A DNA stretch of 64,000 nucleotides from NCBI GenBank assembly GCA_023078555.1, contig CM041198.1, positions 10,545,874 through 10,609,873 of the forward strand, given 5' to 3'. Shown one piece after another: positions 33,901-45,459 of this stretch. Within the stretch, counting starts at the first letter, position 1; each line of letters starts with the position of its first letter. Below the pieces are notes generated by a model that was not told the origin of the DNA, did not search any database, and saw nothing but the letters and a program-made list of their open reading frames with translations. The position numbers and the translations under genes are program-made. Origin of the DNA: Ulva prolifera (Eukaryota > Chlorophyta > Ulvophyceae > Ulvales > Ulvaceae).

Positions 33901-36900
33901 AGCGGCGGTATCGTCTGCATCGGCGCGTGCATCCGCAGCGGCCTGTGCTGCGGCTTGCGCCTCGGCAGCCTGCAGCGCAGCCTGTAGCTCAGATACCTTA
34001 CTCTCCAGGTGCACGGCGCCCTGCCGCCCGACCTCCAGCACCTCCTGCTGTTCCTCAATCATGCCCCGCAGCATCGCAATCTCTGTCACAGCCTCGCAGC
34101 ATGCCTGCTGCGCCTGGTCCGCCTCCGCCATAGCCGCAGTTGCACTGGCACGCGCTGCCTGCAGCTCTGCATGCGCCTGCTCTGCGTTCTGTAGCCGCGA
34201 TGCGGTGGCCTGCTCAATGTCAGTGATACCGGCGAGCATCATATCGCGCTCGCCTGTGACAGCCTCCAGCTGCTCCTCTAACCCGACGACCTGCTGCTGC
34301 AGCTGCGCCAGGCGCTCTGCGAACGCGCCATCTGCACCCGCTGCTGCTGCCTGCGCCGGCTCCTCGTTCTCGTCGGGCATGTCCGCGCCAGCCCGAGGTG
34401 CTTCTCCAGGCGTAGAATCCAGCTGGATGAGATCACCGTCTGTGTCAGCTGACGCCAGGACAGCGACCAGGGCATCTTCGCGAATGGAGTGTGCAGGCGC
34501 CTGCACCGTCGTGTCTGCAGCGGAGGGCGTGCCCGTCTGGCTGCTATCTGCAGCAGCCCAAAACGGATTCTCTGCCGGCCCACGTGTGTGCTGTGCAGCC
34601 GCTCTCAGGGCCTGGCACTCATCTGCGAGCTGCGCATATGCTGCATCTAGGTCCGCAAGCTGTGCCTGGTACATCTCAGCTTGCTGCTGGAACACCACGA
34701 GCTCCTGCAAATCACCATAATTGGTGCCTTAAGCACACTCCACCACATGTGTTGGTCACACACAAGGCATACTTGCATGTGTGAGGGTGCATCCCCACTG
34801 CTGCACACAAGGCTGTACGCGGCATGGCAGGCCAGAGCTGTAGCTGTGTGGCATTAGCTGGTGGGGGGGGGGGGGGGGGGGGGATACACTGGAGCACTGC
34901 AGCAATAGACTAGCCTCGGCAAGCAAGGGCATCGGCAGCGGCACACCTGCTCCTTTGTAGACATTTGGACTTGTGCTATACTCTGCACCTGCTGCTTCTC
35001 ACGCCACTGAATTGCCACCTCTGTCTCCTGCTGTAGATGCAGCTCCTGCAGCCGCTGCAGTTCCCCCTCTACCTCTGCAGCCAGCCTCTTCGTGTCCGCA
35101 CAGCACTGCTGCGCCACATCACCACCGCCGCTGCACGCCTCCAGCAGCCCCTGGTGCGCCCGCAGCAGCTCCTGCAGGGTGCTATGCAGCCCAAATGTGC
35201 TCGTGGACGCTGCGGGGCTGCCCCCAGGGGTGTGTGGCGTCCCCACCTGAGACGGCACGCGCTGCAGTGTCTCCGACCCAAGGCCGCTGAGCTTGCGAGG
35301 CAGTGCCGCTGCAGCCAGGCATGTCCCGATATCGGCAACACATTTCGCAAGCTCCTGCTCTACGCCACGGATGGCCTCGCAGAGTGCTTGCTGCGCCTGC
35401 GGCTCGGCGGCCAGCTGAGGCTGTGCCGAGGCGGGCCCTTCCAGTTCAGAGCCACCCTGCGCCTTGGCGCACTCCAGAGCCGCGCTGACAGAGTGCAACA
35501 CTCGAAGATGTGCCTTGAGCTGCTCAGGCTCTAGGATCTCCCACTGGAGCAGCGGGATTGCAAGTAGTGCAGTGGGTGCATCGCGTGACGCGGAGCGCTC
35601 GGCCTGCATGCCAGGGCGGGCCGCCCCGCCCGGGGGGTCAGGTGTTGGCATGCTGGCATCAAACAGCGGATTGAATGATAGCGCCGCAGGTGAGCCTAGC
35701 CGCTCCTGTTGAGTGTTGCTGCCTGCATCAATGTTCACGGTGGCGCCACTCACGGGGCTGGCGTCGTGTTGCGATCGCGCAAAGTTCGACAACGTGTTGG
35801 GCACAGGCACGCAGCCAGCCTTCGGTGGAGGCGTGAGCTGGTTGGCAAGCTGCAAAGCATGCGCCTGCCCGGGCGGGGGTTGCGACACGGGGCTGTCGTG
35901 CACCACATCATCGACGAGGATCACTGGCCCCAGGGATGGGCTGCGCTGACAGCGTTCACTGGTGCCCATCTGCAGCAGCCCCTCCAATTGCCGCCGGAGC
36001 TCGCATGCTGAGTTGCTGGTGGCCTCAGCATGCAGCATGCGGCGAACAACCACCAGCACCGATTCCGGGTCCAACGACTCGGGCACCCCGTGCGCTGGGC
36101 TTAATGTCCCCAGATGTTCGGCCTCGTGCGCATGGTCTACCATGCCAGAAGCCTCCGCTTGCCGCATGTCTGCAATTTCCTGCGCTGAGTCAGCACTGTC
36201 TGCATCCCCGAGCAATGGGGACACGGTGTCATGCGTCGGAGCATCCTGCCTGGCACCACTGCCAGGAGCAGCGCCTACAGCACAGGTTTTTCCTACTCCC
36301 CAGTCGTCCCATTCGTCGTCTTCAAAGCCCCACCCGTCACCCCCCATGCAGGGAGGTGCACTCTCTGCTTGCGCACTGCCACTATCATCTGGTGCCACAG
36401 CCTCTGCATGGGCAGCTTCAGCCTGCCCCGCTGCAGCGGAAGTTTTAGCAGCAGCCTTCAGCGCAGCCGCGCGCTGCCGCTGCAACCCATCAATCTCCTC
36501 CTGCATCTCATCACACTTCGTGGACAGCTCAGCAGCACGCCGCTGGCTGTCTTCTAGAGCTGCCTCAGCCTCAAGCAGCCGTGTTGAAGCTGCAGCTGTG
36601 GCACCTGCAGTTGGTGATCCTTGTGACACTGCTGCCTGCTGCTTCATGCGCTGTACCTGCTCCTGCAGCTCAGTCCTCAGAGATCGCCACTCCTCCTCTG
36701 CCTCAGCAGGCACAGCTGCCGATTCACTGCAAGCCATGATGAGCTTCGCACGTGCCTCCTGCAGTTCTACTTGCAGCGCATGGTGCTCTGCTGCCTGTGA
36801 TTGCGACTGCTTGGCCAGATCTGCCAGGCTATCGCGTTCCAGCTGCAGCCGTTCCAGGCTCTCTCTGCAAGTCCAGGAAAGCTTGTTGGAGTCAGATTCC

Positions 36901-37572
36901 ACAACATGCTTGTGACATGGGACGTGATTTAGCAGGAAGTGCGCACTTGTGCCTGCTCTGTGTCTGACGATAGATTTCAGCCTTGCGAGACCTTTCTGCT
37001 GTGAGCTCTTTGATGTGGGACTGGAGATCCGAAATCTGCTTTTGGCACTCTTCGTTCTCGGCTGTAGCCCCCTGTAGCTGCCTAACCCTTGCTATCAGTG
37101 CGCCGTTGTGGTTCTGCAGCTGCGAGATCGCTTCGTGCGGTGTCAATGTGGAAACATCGACAGTAGTCAGACTCACATCCTCCCCTGCATATCTGAAGTG
37201 AGAAAATCATAGACAAGTTTGCAGAAGTCAATATGAGAGAAAACAGGATCGCGGTGCAATGCCTGATCTCTGCGGTACCAGGATAGTTTTTGCTCCAGCA
37301 AAGATGGTGCCGGGTGCAACACTGGCACCATTCAGCAGTAACGCCGCACATGGCCACGTGTGCACGCCTTATACCGATATATGCTGCAAGCTCTATGCAG
37401 CAGTAACGGCGTGGCAACAAGACGCCATGCATGCGCAATTGCAAGTGCTGGCCCGGCAAGTTGACACAGGATCTACATGGCGGGACGTACGATGCTGACC
37501 GAACAGCGACGATGCTGTACTGGCTGCCTTACTGCTGAGATTTGCCAGACTTTTGTCGAAGTATTTCTTCAT
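30917..37572 (-). CDS. GRIP-domain golgin, long coiled-coil Golgi tether
   Basis: Likely a trans-Golgi tethering protein recruited by ARL1. Exons in transcript order: 37572-37491, 37184-36947, 36864-34947, 34704-33571, 33178-32954, 32859-32611, ~32499-32251, 32119-31682, 31549-30917; about 1,720 aa. The first exon (starts MKKYFDKSLANLSS) is an amphipathic segment typical of golgin N-termini. Then come long Gln/Glu/Ala heptad coiled coils, a low-complexity part with a Trp/acidic GWGFEDDEWDDWG patch (36300-36350, as in plant and TMF-like golgins) and more coiled coil. The C-terminal GRIP-like domain (DIEYLKNVLLGFFE...VLIVLDRLMLFTPQD) has the key Tyr present. The acceptor of the seventh exon is uncertain (32499 or 32514). 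The third intron contains a G21 run (34863-34883). Confidence 0.87.
34863..34883. repeat. Poly-G run in golgin intron
   Basis: 21 consecutive G on the plus strand (C on the transcribed mRNA-sense strand) inside the intron between the exons ending at 34947 and starting at 34704. It lies upstream of the acceptor and may help as a pyrimidine-rich tract. Confidence 0.95.
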
Positions 37573-38251
37573 GATCGGGTGCTGTTGCTAGATACTCTGG
37601 AACGCGCGGCCGGAATCTCATGATGGTCCGGCCATCCGATCTCTGGACGCCGAGGGATCAATCACGACATCATCAGATGGCTAAATCCAGATTGTGAAGC
37701 TCGCTGCACCGTAGCATGGCATATCATATTCATCACTTCGAATGTGCTGAACCCGACATGGCGTGGCACGGCAGAACGGACGGACGCAGACGCACGTTTT
37801 AAGGCCTCATATTACTGAAGGGGATGCAAACTGTGGATGCTGTGAAGTTGTCGATATAACTGTTGGCAAGCGCCTTTGTGCTTACTGCTGGGCGTGCACT
37901 GCTGACAAGCTGTCCGAAAGCGACGAAGACACCCAAACCACTTCCGACGTAGTCTGCAAATGCAGATGCTTACAGGAAACAAGCGCGCCTGCGTCCAGAG
38001 GACCTGGAAGGAGAACATGTACAAGTTGTAACGCGATCCAGCCATTTCAAGTTTGACGAGAAGGCGGTGAATATCTGGCGGTGCATGCATCGTTGAAGAA
38101 AGTTATCTTGCCACGGCCACGATGAAATCCGGCAATTGAGACTGCTTTGACAGAATTTAAACTTGACACTCTCTTTCCTATCGCCTCCAGACAAAGATCG
38201 TAGCCACAGATTCCCCAGGCCTCGCATGGTGCAGAACACAAGAACAGACCA
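37573..38251. other. No recognisable gene
   Basis: Upstream flank of the golgin gene and downstream flank of the polymerase gene. Short frames without motifs. Confidence 0.5.
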
Positions 38252-41200
38252 TCACTTCTTGTTCAGAAGCGAGATAATTGAGGCCTGCTTTCGAGCAGGC
38301 TTGTGCATTTGCCGTGCAGCTGGCTGGGCAGCTCTGTGCAGCACAGAGGCTGACGACAACAGCCCACCCTGCCTCTGTTCCCGCGCCTGCATTTGTATCA
38401 AATGGTAAATTCTCCTCTGCTCAGCAACATCAATGCCTTCGTGATTGTCCACACTGCGACAGATGTTGTGTGCAACACATACGCCTGCACAATGCCTCCC
38501 AGCACTGTTGCCCACCACACTCTGTGATGTCAGTGCATCCCCATGCGACTGGGCCGGATCTGCCTTAAAGGGCCCCCGCATACCCCTATCGACTGAGCTG
38601 CAGCAGTGATGCGCCGGCACATGGTCACTCAGTCCAGCCTGCCATCTCTGTTGCACTTCTGTAACAACCGCAGCTGCTGAATGACATCTTGTAGGTTGGC
38701 TACGTGGCCCCGCCCATCGACAATCAAAGCCGTCATGTGGTGTTGAGGCGCGTTCCCACCCAGATGTGCCACCTATTCCTTCGATGATTATACCGTTGCT
38801 CTTCTCTGCCCGGGTAATCCGTGAGTGACACTCTGATTCAACCCCATGCTCCCCAGCTGCGTTGTCAGCTTGATCGTTGGTTGGACCCTCAGGAACGTCC
38901 ACCTTCCCCTGCACCGCTCCCTGTGGCTGCACCAGCTGCAGCAGCGAGCGCTTCCCTTTTGGCCGGTCTGAGGTCGCGCCATTACTCACTGTGCACGTAT
39001 CCACATGCATCGCTGTGGGCATTGCAGCTCCACACGAGCCAGATGGCTGACATGAAGTCGGTGTTTCAGGTGGTGCAGAATGCAGTAACTTCGCTCGCTT
39101 GACATTGCTGAACTGTGCTGGGGCCCTTGTGCCACCACCCTTGCCATGTTGTAACTTTGTTTTTGGTGGAAACATACTCGAGAGAGACCCAGCTGTATTG
39201 TTCATGTTGACGAAAACGTTTGTGGACACTGCCAAGCGGTTGCATGGCAGCACATCGGGGTTACTTTTCAGCACGTTCAGCGCAGCGACCACTAGCTCCG
39301 CAGCCCTTGGCAGCTCTGATGTCATCAGATGCACTGACCTGCATGGAAAAGAAATTCCGATTCAAATTCACAGCAGAGCCTTGGCTGCATTGATGGGATG
39401 TGCGATCATCATTCAGCAAATCAGGGCAATCGCATGCATGCATGGATGAATGTGCAGCAGTGTATGCCTGTCTGGCGCAAACACAGCAATCTATATTTTT
39501 GCTGGAAAGCGTAAATTATGCAAGCAGCATCACACCTGGAGCGTTCTTGGCCTGCTCCAGATCGGCCACTTGCGCGGGAAGACCGGTAATGGACCACAAG
39601 ATTTCTGGGCCTGCGAGAGTGCATATTGGAGTCGTCCTGCATGCGGGAGGCTAGCTCTGAGCACAGCACCTTGAGCCAGTGCTGCAGCACCTTCCAGTCT
39701 GACGTCTTGCTGAATGACTTGGCAGCCAGCATGCTCTTGGGGACTGACTTGGGCTTCACTGGCTCATCGCTGATGCCTCTGGCAGCTCGAGCAACCCACC
39801 TGCATCCCGAACGTAGCTGAATTAGTTGGTGCTGGGGCTGGCCCTGGTGAATGATGGTGCTGGTCGGTGCTGGTGGCGCTTGTCACAGGCATAGCTACGT
39901 TATCCACATGGCAGAGCTTGCTGCCGGCGAATTTTCGCCTGAGGAGCCGCCAGCACCGAGACAAATGAGAGCCATACACGGCGCTCGATCCAAAATTCTG
40001 CTCCAGGGCAGAGAGGGACAGGGCCTGCACATCAGCTGCGCTGCTGCAGCCGAGAGCCTCAAGCTTCTGGCCGACAGCTCCGCCAAAGTTGCGGATTTTC
40101 TTCAGGGGGAGTGGCATCATCACTTGTGATACAGCATGCACTGGAATGACAGTCTGATTGTTTGGCTTGTTCATTGCCGATGCAAGCTTGCTTAAAATCT
40201 TGTTGTGAGAGATGCCTGCAAGGCAATCATGGGCTTAGCTGCTTCCTCGGACCGGGCGCCGACATCATATTAATGCCAAGCACTATCGGCTATCATTTAT
40301 CAAGGACTACCATCCATGCAGCTCTCTGCTGGGGGAGGTGGCTTATGGTGCACCATGCAAGGGCAGGGCAAGATCGGACCAGCTGACACAGTGTAGTCGA
40401 GCTCTTGTTCCACCTGTGCACGGAGCTCCGCCGTCAACTTGGCTGCAATGGCCAACCTTCCATCGAATTCTTGATCTGCCATCAAACTGCTTCCGACTAT
40501 GACAGAGACCTTGGCTGCCTCTTCTACCATGTGTTGCCATGACAAAGATGCATTCTGGCTGTGCTCAGCAATCTTTCCTGATACGGCATCTGTAATGTCT
40601 GAACATTGCAAATGATAATCAGCAACGGAGTCGGATCGAAGCGGCTCGCTTTGACATTCAGGCAAACATTTGACCAAGGCCAATTTGGATGTGACTGCAA
40701 TGTCATTGGCGGTCACACATACCGAAGTATGCCTCATCTATGCTGGCCTTCTCCAGGACGCTCCTCGGAAACATTCTTTTGAATATTGCGAAAATTTCAG
40801 CTGAAGCTCGGCGATACCGCTCTAGGCAGGCCTTACCCCTCCAACTGGCTGCGCTGTCTGATTGTGACCCCAGTATTTGCCCGGCGGGAATGGCTGCCTC
40901 CGCAATGCTGCCATTCTCATCTGTGAGCACAATGTCTCGACTCATGGCTAAGTCATGGAATGATGCTTGATGATCTGCCAGACTTCATGAGTGCGCACCT
41001 AGGACTTCCACGTGAATGCACTGAAGCTGTGGGCATGTAGACAGGGCCTCCTGCACCCGCATGTGGCGGGTCACTCCGGCAGCTCTTGCAGCGTAGTTAA
41101 CAGCAATCAGACCCTGCCATTGCTGGACTGCGCATGGTTGCAATCTTGGAATGCCAAGGCGCTTCTGCTCAACTTGACCTGTACACGCTCCACAAGTTGT

Positions 41201-41314
41201 GCCGTTGTTCGAGCATCGCTGATTCAAGCATATGCAAGAGGACGCACAGTAAAAACAATCAAGGTCTACGTGCACAACTATCCGATTCGGAGTCTCCTGG
41301 AGAATCTGCTCCAT
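38252..41314 (-). CDS. POLH: DNA polymerase eta, Y-family translesion polymerase
   Basis: Copies past UV lesions. Exons in order: 41314-41248, 41178-40999, 40920-40723, 40589-40380, 40216-39800, ~39762-39536, 39338-38252; about 795 aa. Motifs: VVHVDLDCFY (first catalytic Asp, within 20 residues of the start ATG), QVEQKRLG, the PCAVQQW...LIAVNYAARAAGVTR finger, YRRASAEIF, then ASIDEAYF carrying the second Asp-Glu pair, and KLASAMNKPNNQT. The thumb LPLKKIRNFGG and little finger (LQHWLKVLCSEL, RRPRNLVVHYR, LPCNRLAVST) follow. A long variable tail contains VAEQRRIYHLIQ and ends KQASIISLLNKK, a PCNA-binding-like peptide. At 40196-40204 one extra nucleotide breaks the frame inside the conserved HNK motif, so this copy is either damaged or carries a sequence error. 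Confidence 0.88.
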
Positions 41315-41685
41315 GTTTCCAAAACGGATCTAGTGTGCAATTGTACACTGAACTGTTGATGAGCGCCCAACAGACAGCGGCGTGGATGCGTCATCGATTA
41401 GCAAGGACCAATCATGGCGCATGCATCAAAGCGGTCTGGGATGGTGTGGGAACGGGCGTACCGAATCAATGCTGCAGCGTGCTGTCGACGATGGCATCGG
41501 TTTATGAGCCCTTGTAGCCACACCGCTTCAAAGCAACCAGACATCAGTGCGTAAGGGCGTGTAGTTGCCCGGAAACTAACAAAGGAGGTTTCGTCATGGG
41601 ATCTGGCATGTGCGCGCATATTCAGCGTGGGCTCTTGTTCAACGGGCGATTCAGATCGTCCTCTCAAGGCCAGAGGTGTGAGCAC
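41315..41685. other. No recognisable gene
   Basis: 5' flank of POLH up to the TIR element; likely contains its promoter. No motif that I can name. Confidence 0.5.
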
Positions 41686-42615
41686 CAGTGCTCTACATCC
41701 CGCCGGGATTCCCGCTGAAATAGAGCTTTTGTCTGAAAATCCCGCCACGGGTGAGCTGAAGGCAGCGGGATCGCCCGCTGAAAACGGGCTGTCAGAGCCG
41801 ATGTCAGCGGGCGCAGCCCGCTGGCATCTGTACGTCTCAGCGGGCTTTCCTGCTGGAATATGCATCACGCGAGGCAAGCGAGCGGGATGTTGTGACAGCA
41901 CGAGCGGAGTGAACAACCCTCCTAGCGCTAGCTTGCCAGTGGGCAGGTCCGCAACGTGCGGTGCACTGTGTCTCAAGGGGTACAGCGTGCTTGGTCGTCA
42001 GCGCCGCATGTATAGCATGATAACTCTCCACTGCTACGTAAAGTTTGCTGCTCTATCGTTCTGTAATTCAACGCTGTTTGTCTTCTTAGCTGTGTACAAT
42101 GCTTCGTCGATTCGGTTTCACGGGTTCAGCCCCCAACGAAGCGCGATCGCGATGAGGTCGCGAGCACGTCTGGCACGCATGTAGCTGCATCAAGCTCACC
42201 TAATCATACTAATACGAATGATGGCCGAGGAGCTGTAGAGGCTGCGGCCTCTGTCGAGGCTGCCACCGTTGCAGGCACGCAACCAGCTGCAGCCAAGAAG
42301 AATGCGTCTCGTGACCCACCGCATTTTGTCTGCTGAGCTGATCAAATATATCAAGATATCATAAGCTGATCAAAGATATCAATATTATTATTATCGTCGT
42401 TACTGTGTGGTTTTTCTTTGTGTATGTAATGCGATGTGAATGGCCTATATAGTCGCACCGCCAAAAAAAACTGTTGGCATCCCTCTGGGATCACAGCATC
42501 GCATCGGGAACGCCCTCTGGAAATGACAAAGTCCAGAGGGGTACTACCACTCAAATTAGTAATTTATGTGGAGAAATCCCCCCTCCAAAAAATGGCCCTG
42601 TAGAGCACTGGTGAG
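41686..42615. mobile_element. TIR element copy 2 (uninterrupted)
   Basis: Starts CACCAGTGCTCTACA and ends with the inverted TGTAGAGCACTGGTG (42599-42613). The first ~585 bp match 3698-4629 minus the solo LTR, including the un-duplicated CACGT site at 42165-42169. It contains no transposase-like frame. A target duplication is not clear (AG at most). The CAC...GTG ends suggest a CACTA-like or related non-autonomous element. Confidence 0.7.
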
Positions 42616-42739
42616 CACACCTGGCGCTCAATGTCAAACATACTTGGCAGTCCCGCTGAAAGTTGATACACATAACCAGTATGGCTGTTATGAGCCCCAA
42701 CCGCTCCGCGTGCAACATCGTTCACTGTGTTACAAGGAC

Positions 42740-43330
42740 AAAGGCAGCAAGGCGGGCAGCACCGCGAAAGAAGCAACAAACGAAGCAAACACACAGACAC
42801 CCACGCACGCGACACCCACCACGCCCAACAAAAAAAAAAACCCCAGCACCGGCGCAGCAAAAGACACAGATCCGTAGACCGCCAAGCACACACCCACACA
42901 CCCACAAATCCAAACCCACACAAGCACGCACAAACCCCACGGCCGACACACAACATCACAACCACCAGCACCACAACGCCCGCCGCCATACGACAGGGCC
43001 AAACCCAACACACTGCTGCCTGAGGCCGCCCATCATGGCCGCCCGATTGCCGGGGCCGCCCTGGCCCCAAGACCCACCCCCACCCCACCAAGCCACAGCA
43101 TACCACGCCGGCCCGGCACACCGCCGCGCAGCCTCGCCGGCCCACGCCGCACCACACCCAGGACAATGCATCGCCCAAGCCGTCTCCGCAGTCCCCGCAC
43201 ATGCCAACGAAGGCATCCCGCACACCCATCGGACCCGGCCTAGCTGGAGTCAGAGGCCACAGGTCGGTGGCGTCAAGCGGACGGGGCGCCCAAAGGGCAC
43301 CCCACCGCTCAGGCCGGATGGCCTGTAAGC
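42740..43330. repeat. C/A-rich, T-poor tract
   Basis: For nearly 600 bp the plus strand is almost pure A and C with some G, especially 42780-43020. It includes an A-run at 42831-42841. Long open frames on both strands here are compositional artefacts (Pro/Thr/His-rich or Gly/Val/Cys-rich) with no domain. Confidence 0.8.
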
Positions 43331-43747
43331 GGCGAGAGGTCATCAGGCGGGACTGATCGTTCACTGTGCATGTTGCTTGATTGGATAGGGCTCTAGGCTC
43401 ATTGGGAAGTGCGTCGGACTAAGGGGATCTTGACATGTCAGCACCGCGGTGCACCGCCCATGTATCCACCGCGTGTTGTGGTGTGATTGTCTGTGATGCG
43501 AGGACAAAGTTGGACAGGCAGGTAGTAGCACAGGCATCGCGCAGTGACACGGCACGACGTAATCACATCAACAATGCTCACAAACGTAGACCAATCTAGT
43601 AAAGATCATCCTAGCTCCTCTGGCGAAGTCTCGAAAGCGTATTGCCATGCCCCCCGCGTAAACACATCCATGAACGAACGAACGAACGAACGAGCATGCA
43701 CGCACACGCGCGCACGCGCACGCGCATGCGCACGCCCCACACACACG

Positions 43748-44039
<292 letters not shown>

Positions 44040-45316
44040 AGCGCCCACGCAGTCTGGCAGCACCTGGTCCTCCAGGCCCGCACTGACGAAGGAGTACGTT
44101 CCCAGATGTTTGGAACCCTGCCCGCGACTTCTTGGCACCACCTATGACTGCCTGCTCCAGGCCTGCAACTACGTTGGCATCCTGAAGCTGTCGGTAGTGT
44201 CTTTGACGGCTGCAAGGGCATGTGACGGTTCCGCCATGTCGCTTCATGTGTCCAAGGAGCTCTGATGCGCCGCTTGAAGGCGGCCGGTGAGCCGACAGAT
44301 TTTGGCTGCTTGAAGAGTGCTTGCGTGGCTGCATTTGGAGGACGTCGCCGGGGAGGATTTGTACCTTGTTGTCAAAGATGCCAGTATTGGCATGAGCCTG
44401 GTGCAGTTTGAGGCAAACTTGGAAACAAAGGCTTCAAGGTTCTCTCCTGACCGCTAGACATTGTCAGACACCTCGCCTGTTGAATGAGTGACTGGCACAC
44501 CGGAGAAGCAGCACTGCCACTTTACGTCCGTGATGGGTGGCTCACTGTGCATGTGCAGCACTTGCACGGGGGCATGCTTGGCTGTGAGGCTAGTAGGCGT
44601 TCGCCGCTGCTGCGGCTTGTGTCAGGACCGTACCTTGCGTGGGCCCTCAATCAAGGCATGCTGCAGGAGCTCTCGCGGGTGGGAGAGCGAACCGTCGAGA
44701 ACCATAGCAAGAATGCCACCCAGGCGGGCTTGCAGCGGATGACGGACTCGCTGATGGATACGCAGGCCGCGTGGACGGACCATGCTTTCGGCACAGCTGG
44801 CCCTGTTGAGCAGGCAGCTTTGCGTGCACAGGTGGAAGCATGGCCCCGCCGCAGCCAACCAGCTGCAGCGTGACGGGGACTGCCTCTTCCAGTTGAACTC
44901 TGGTTCTAGGATGGCGTTCACCATGCGGTCCAAGGTTTAAAAGGCCATTCTGCAGTGGCGCACAGCCCTTTGGCTCCACCTGGACAGCGATGTAGATGCG
45001 ATCGGCTACGCAGCTTGGGACGTCCTCTACACGCGGCACAGCCACTGGGGGCGAAGTAGCAAACATCTCCAAAACAAATTGACCAGCTCAGCACAACACA
45101 TCTGAGCCACAGCCATCATCCCCCGCAGAACAAGCAAACGCATGACACCGCCTCGTAGCCCTCCCCGTCCGAAGCCTGAACCAGGTTACATCAGAGCTGT
45201 GCCGTCCATGGCGCCACCACCACAGGCAATTCAGCCACAAACGCCACCGCGCAGGGGGCATTGTCGCGCAGCCCGATGGCAATGCCAGTGGCGCCATGTG
45301 GGCCGAGATCTCGTGG

Positions 45317-45388
45317 GGCGGCCCGCCGCTCAGGCCAGATCTGGCCCGCCGCTCAGGCCAGATCTGGCCCGCCGCTCAGGCCAGATCC
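45317..45388. repeat. Tandem repeat, three ~22-bp units
   Basis: Three head-to-tail copies of GGCCCGCCGCTCAGGCCAGA followed by TCT or TCC. The last runs directly into the palindrome beginning at 45384. Confidence 0.9.
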
Positions 45389-45459
45389 CGTCCGACAACC
45401 TTATTTCGCTCACAGGCCATCGATGGCCTGTGAGCGAAATAAGGTTGTCGGACGGGATC
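45384..45459. repeat. Perfect 76-bp palindrome without spacer
   Basis: Arms 45384-45421 and 45422-45459 are exact reverse complements (38 bp each) meeting at ATCGAT. The outer ends are GATCCCGTCC and GGACGGGATC. There is no loop and no mismatch. Confidence 0.95.

Noticed and set aside
34061..36915. Long Ser/Ala/Cys-rich plus-strand frames opposite the golgin gene
   Set aside because: Antisense shadows of Gln/Glu/Ala-rich coiled coil; the minus strand has the GRIP domain and splice sites.
42564..43364. A 266-codon minus-strand and a 221-codon plus-strand frame
   Set aside because: They overlap on opposite strands in a compositionally skewed tract and have no recognisable motif or sensible composition.
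45317..45459. CRISPR-like array
   Set aside because: Three contiguous units without spacers, in a eukaryotic context; it is a simple tandem repeat plus a palindrome.
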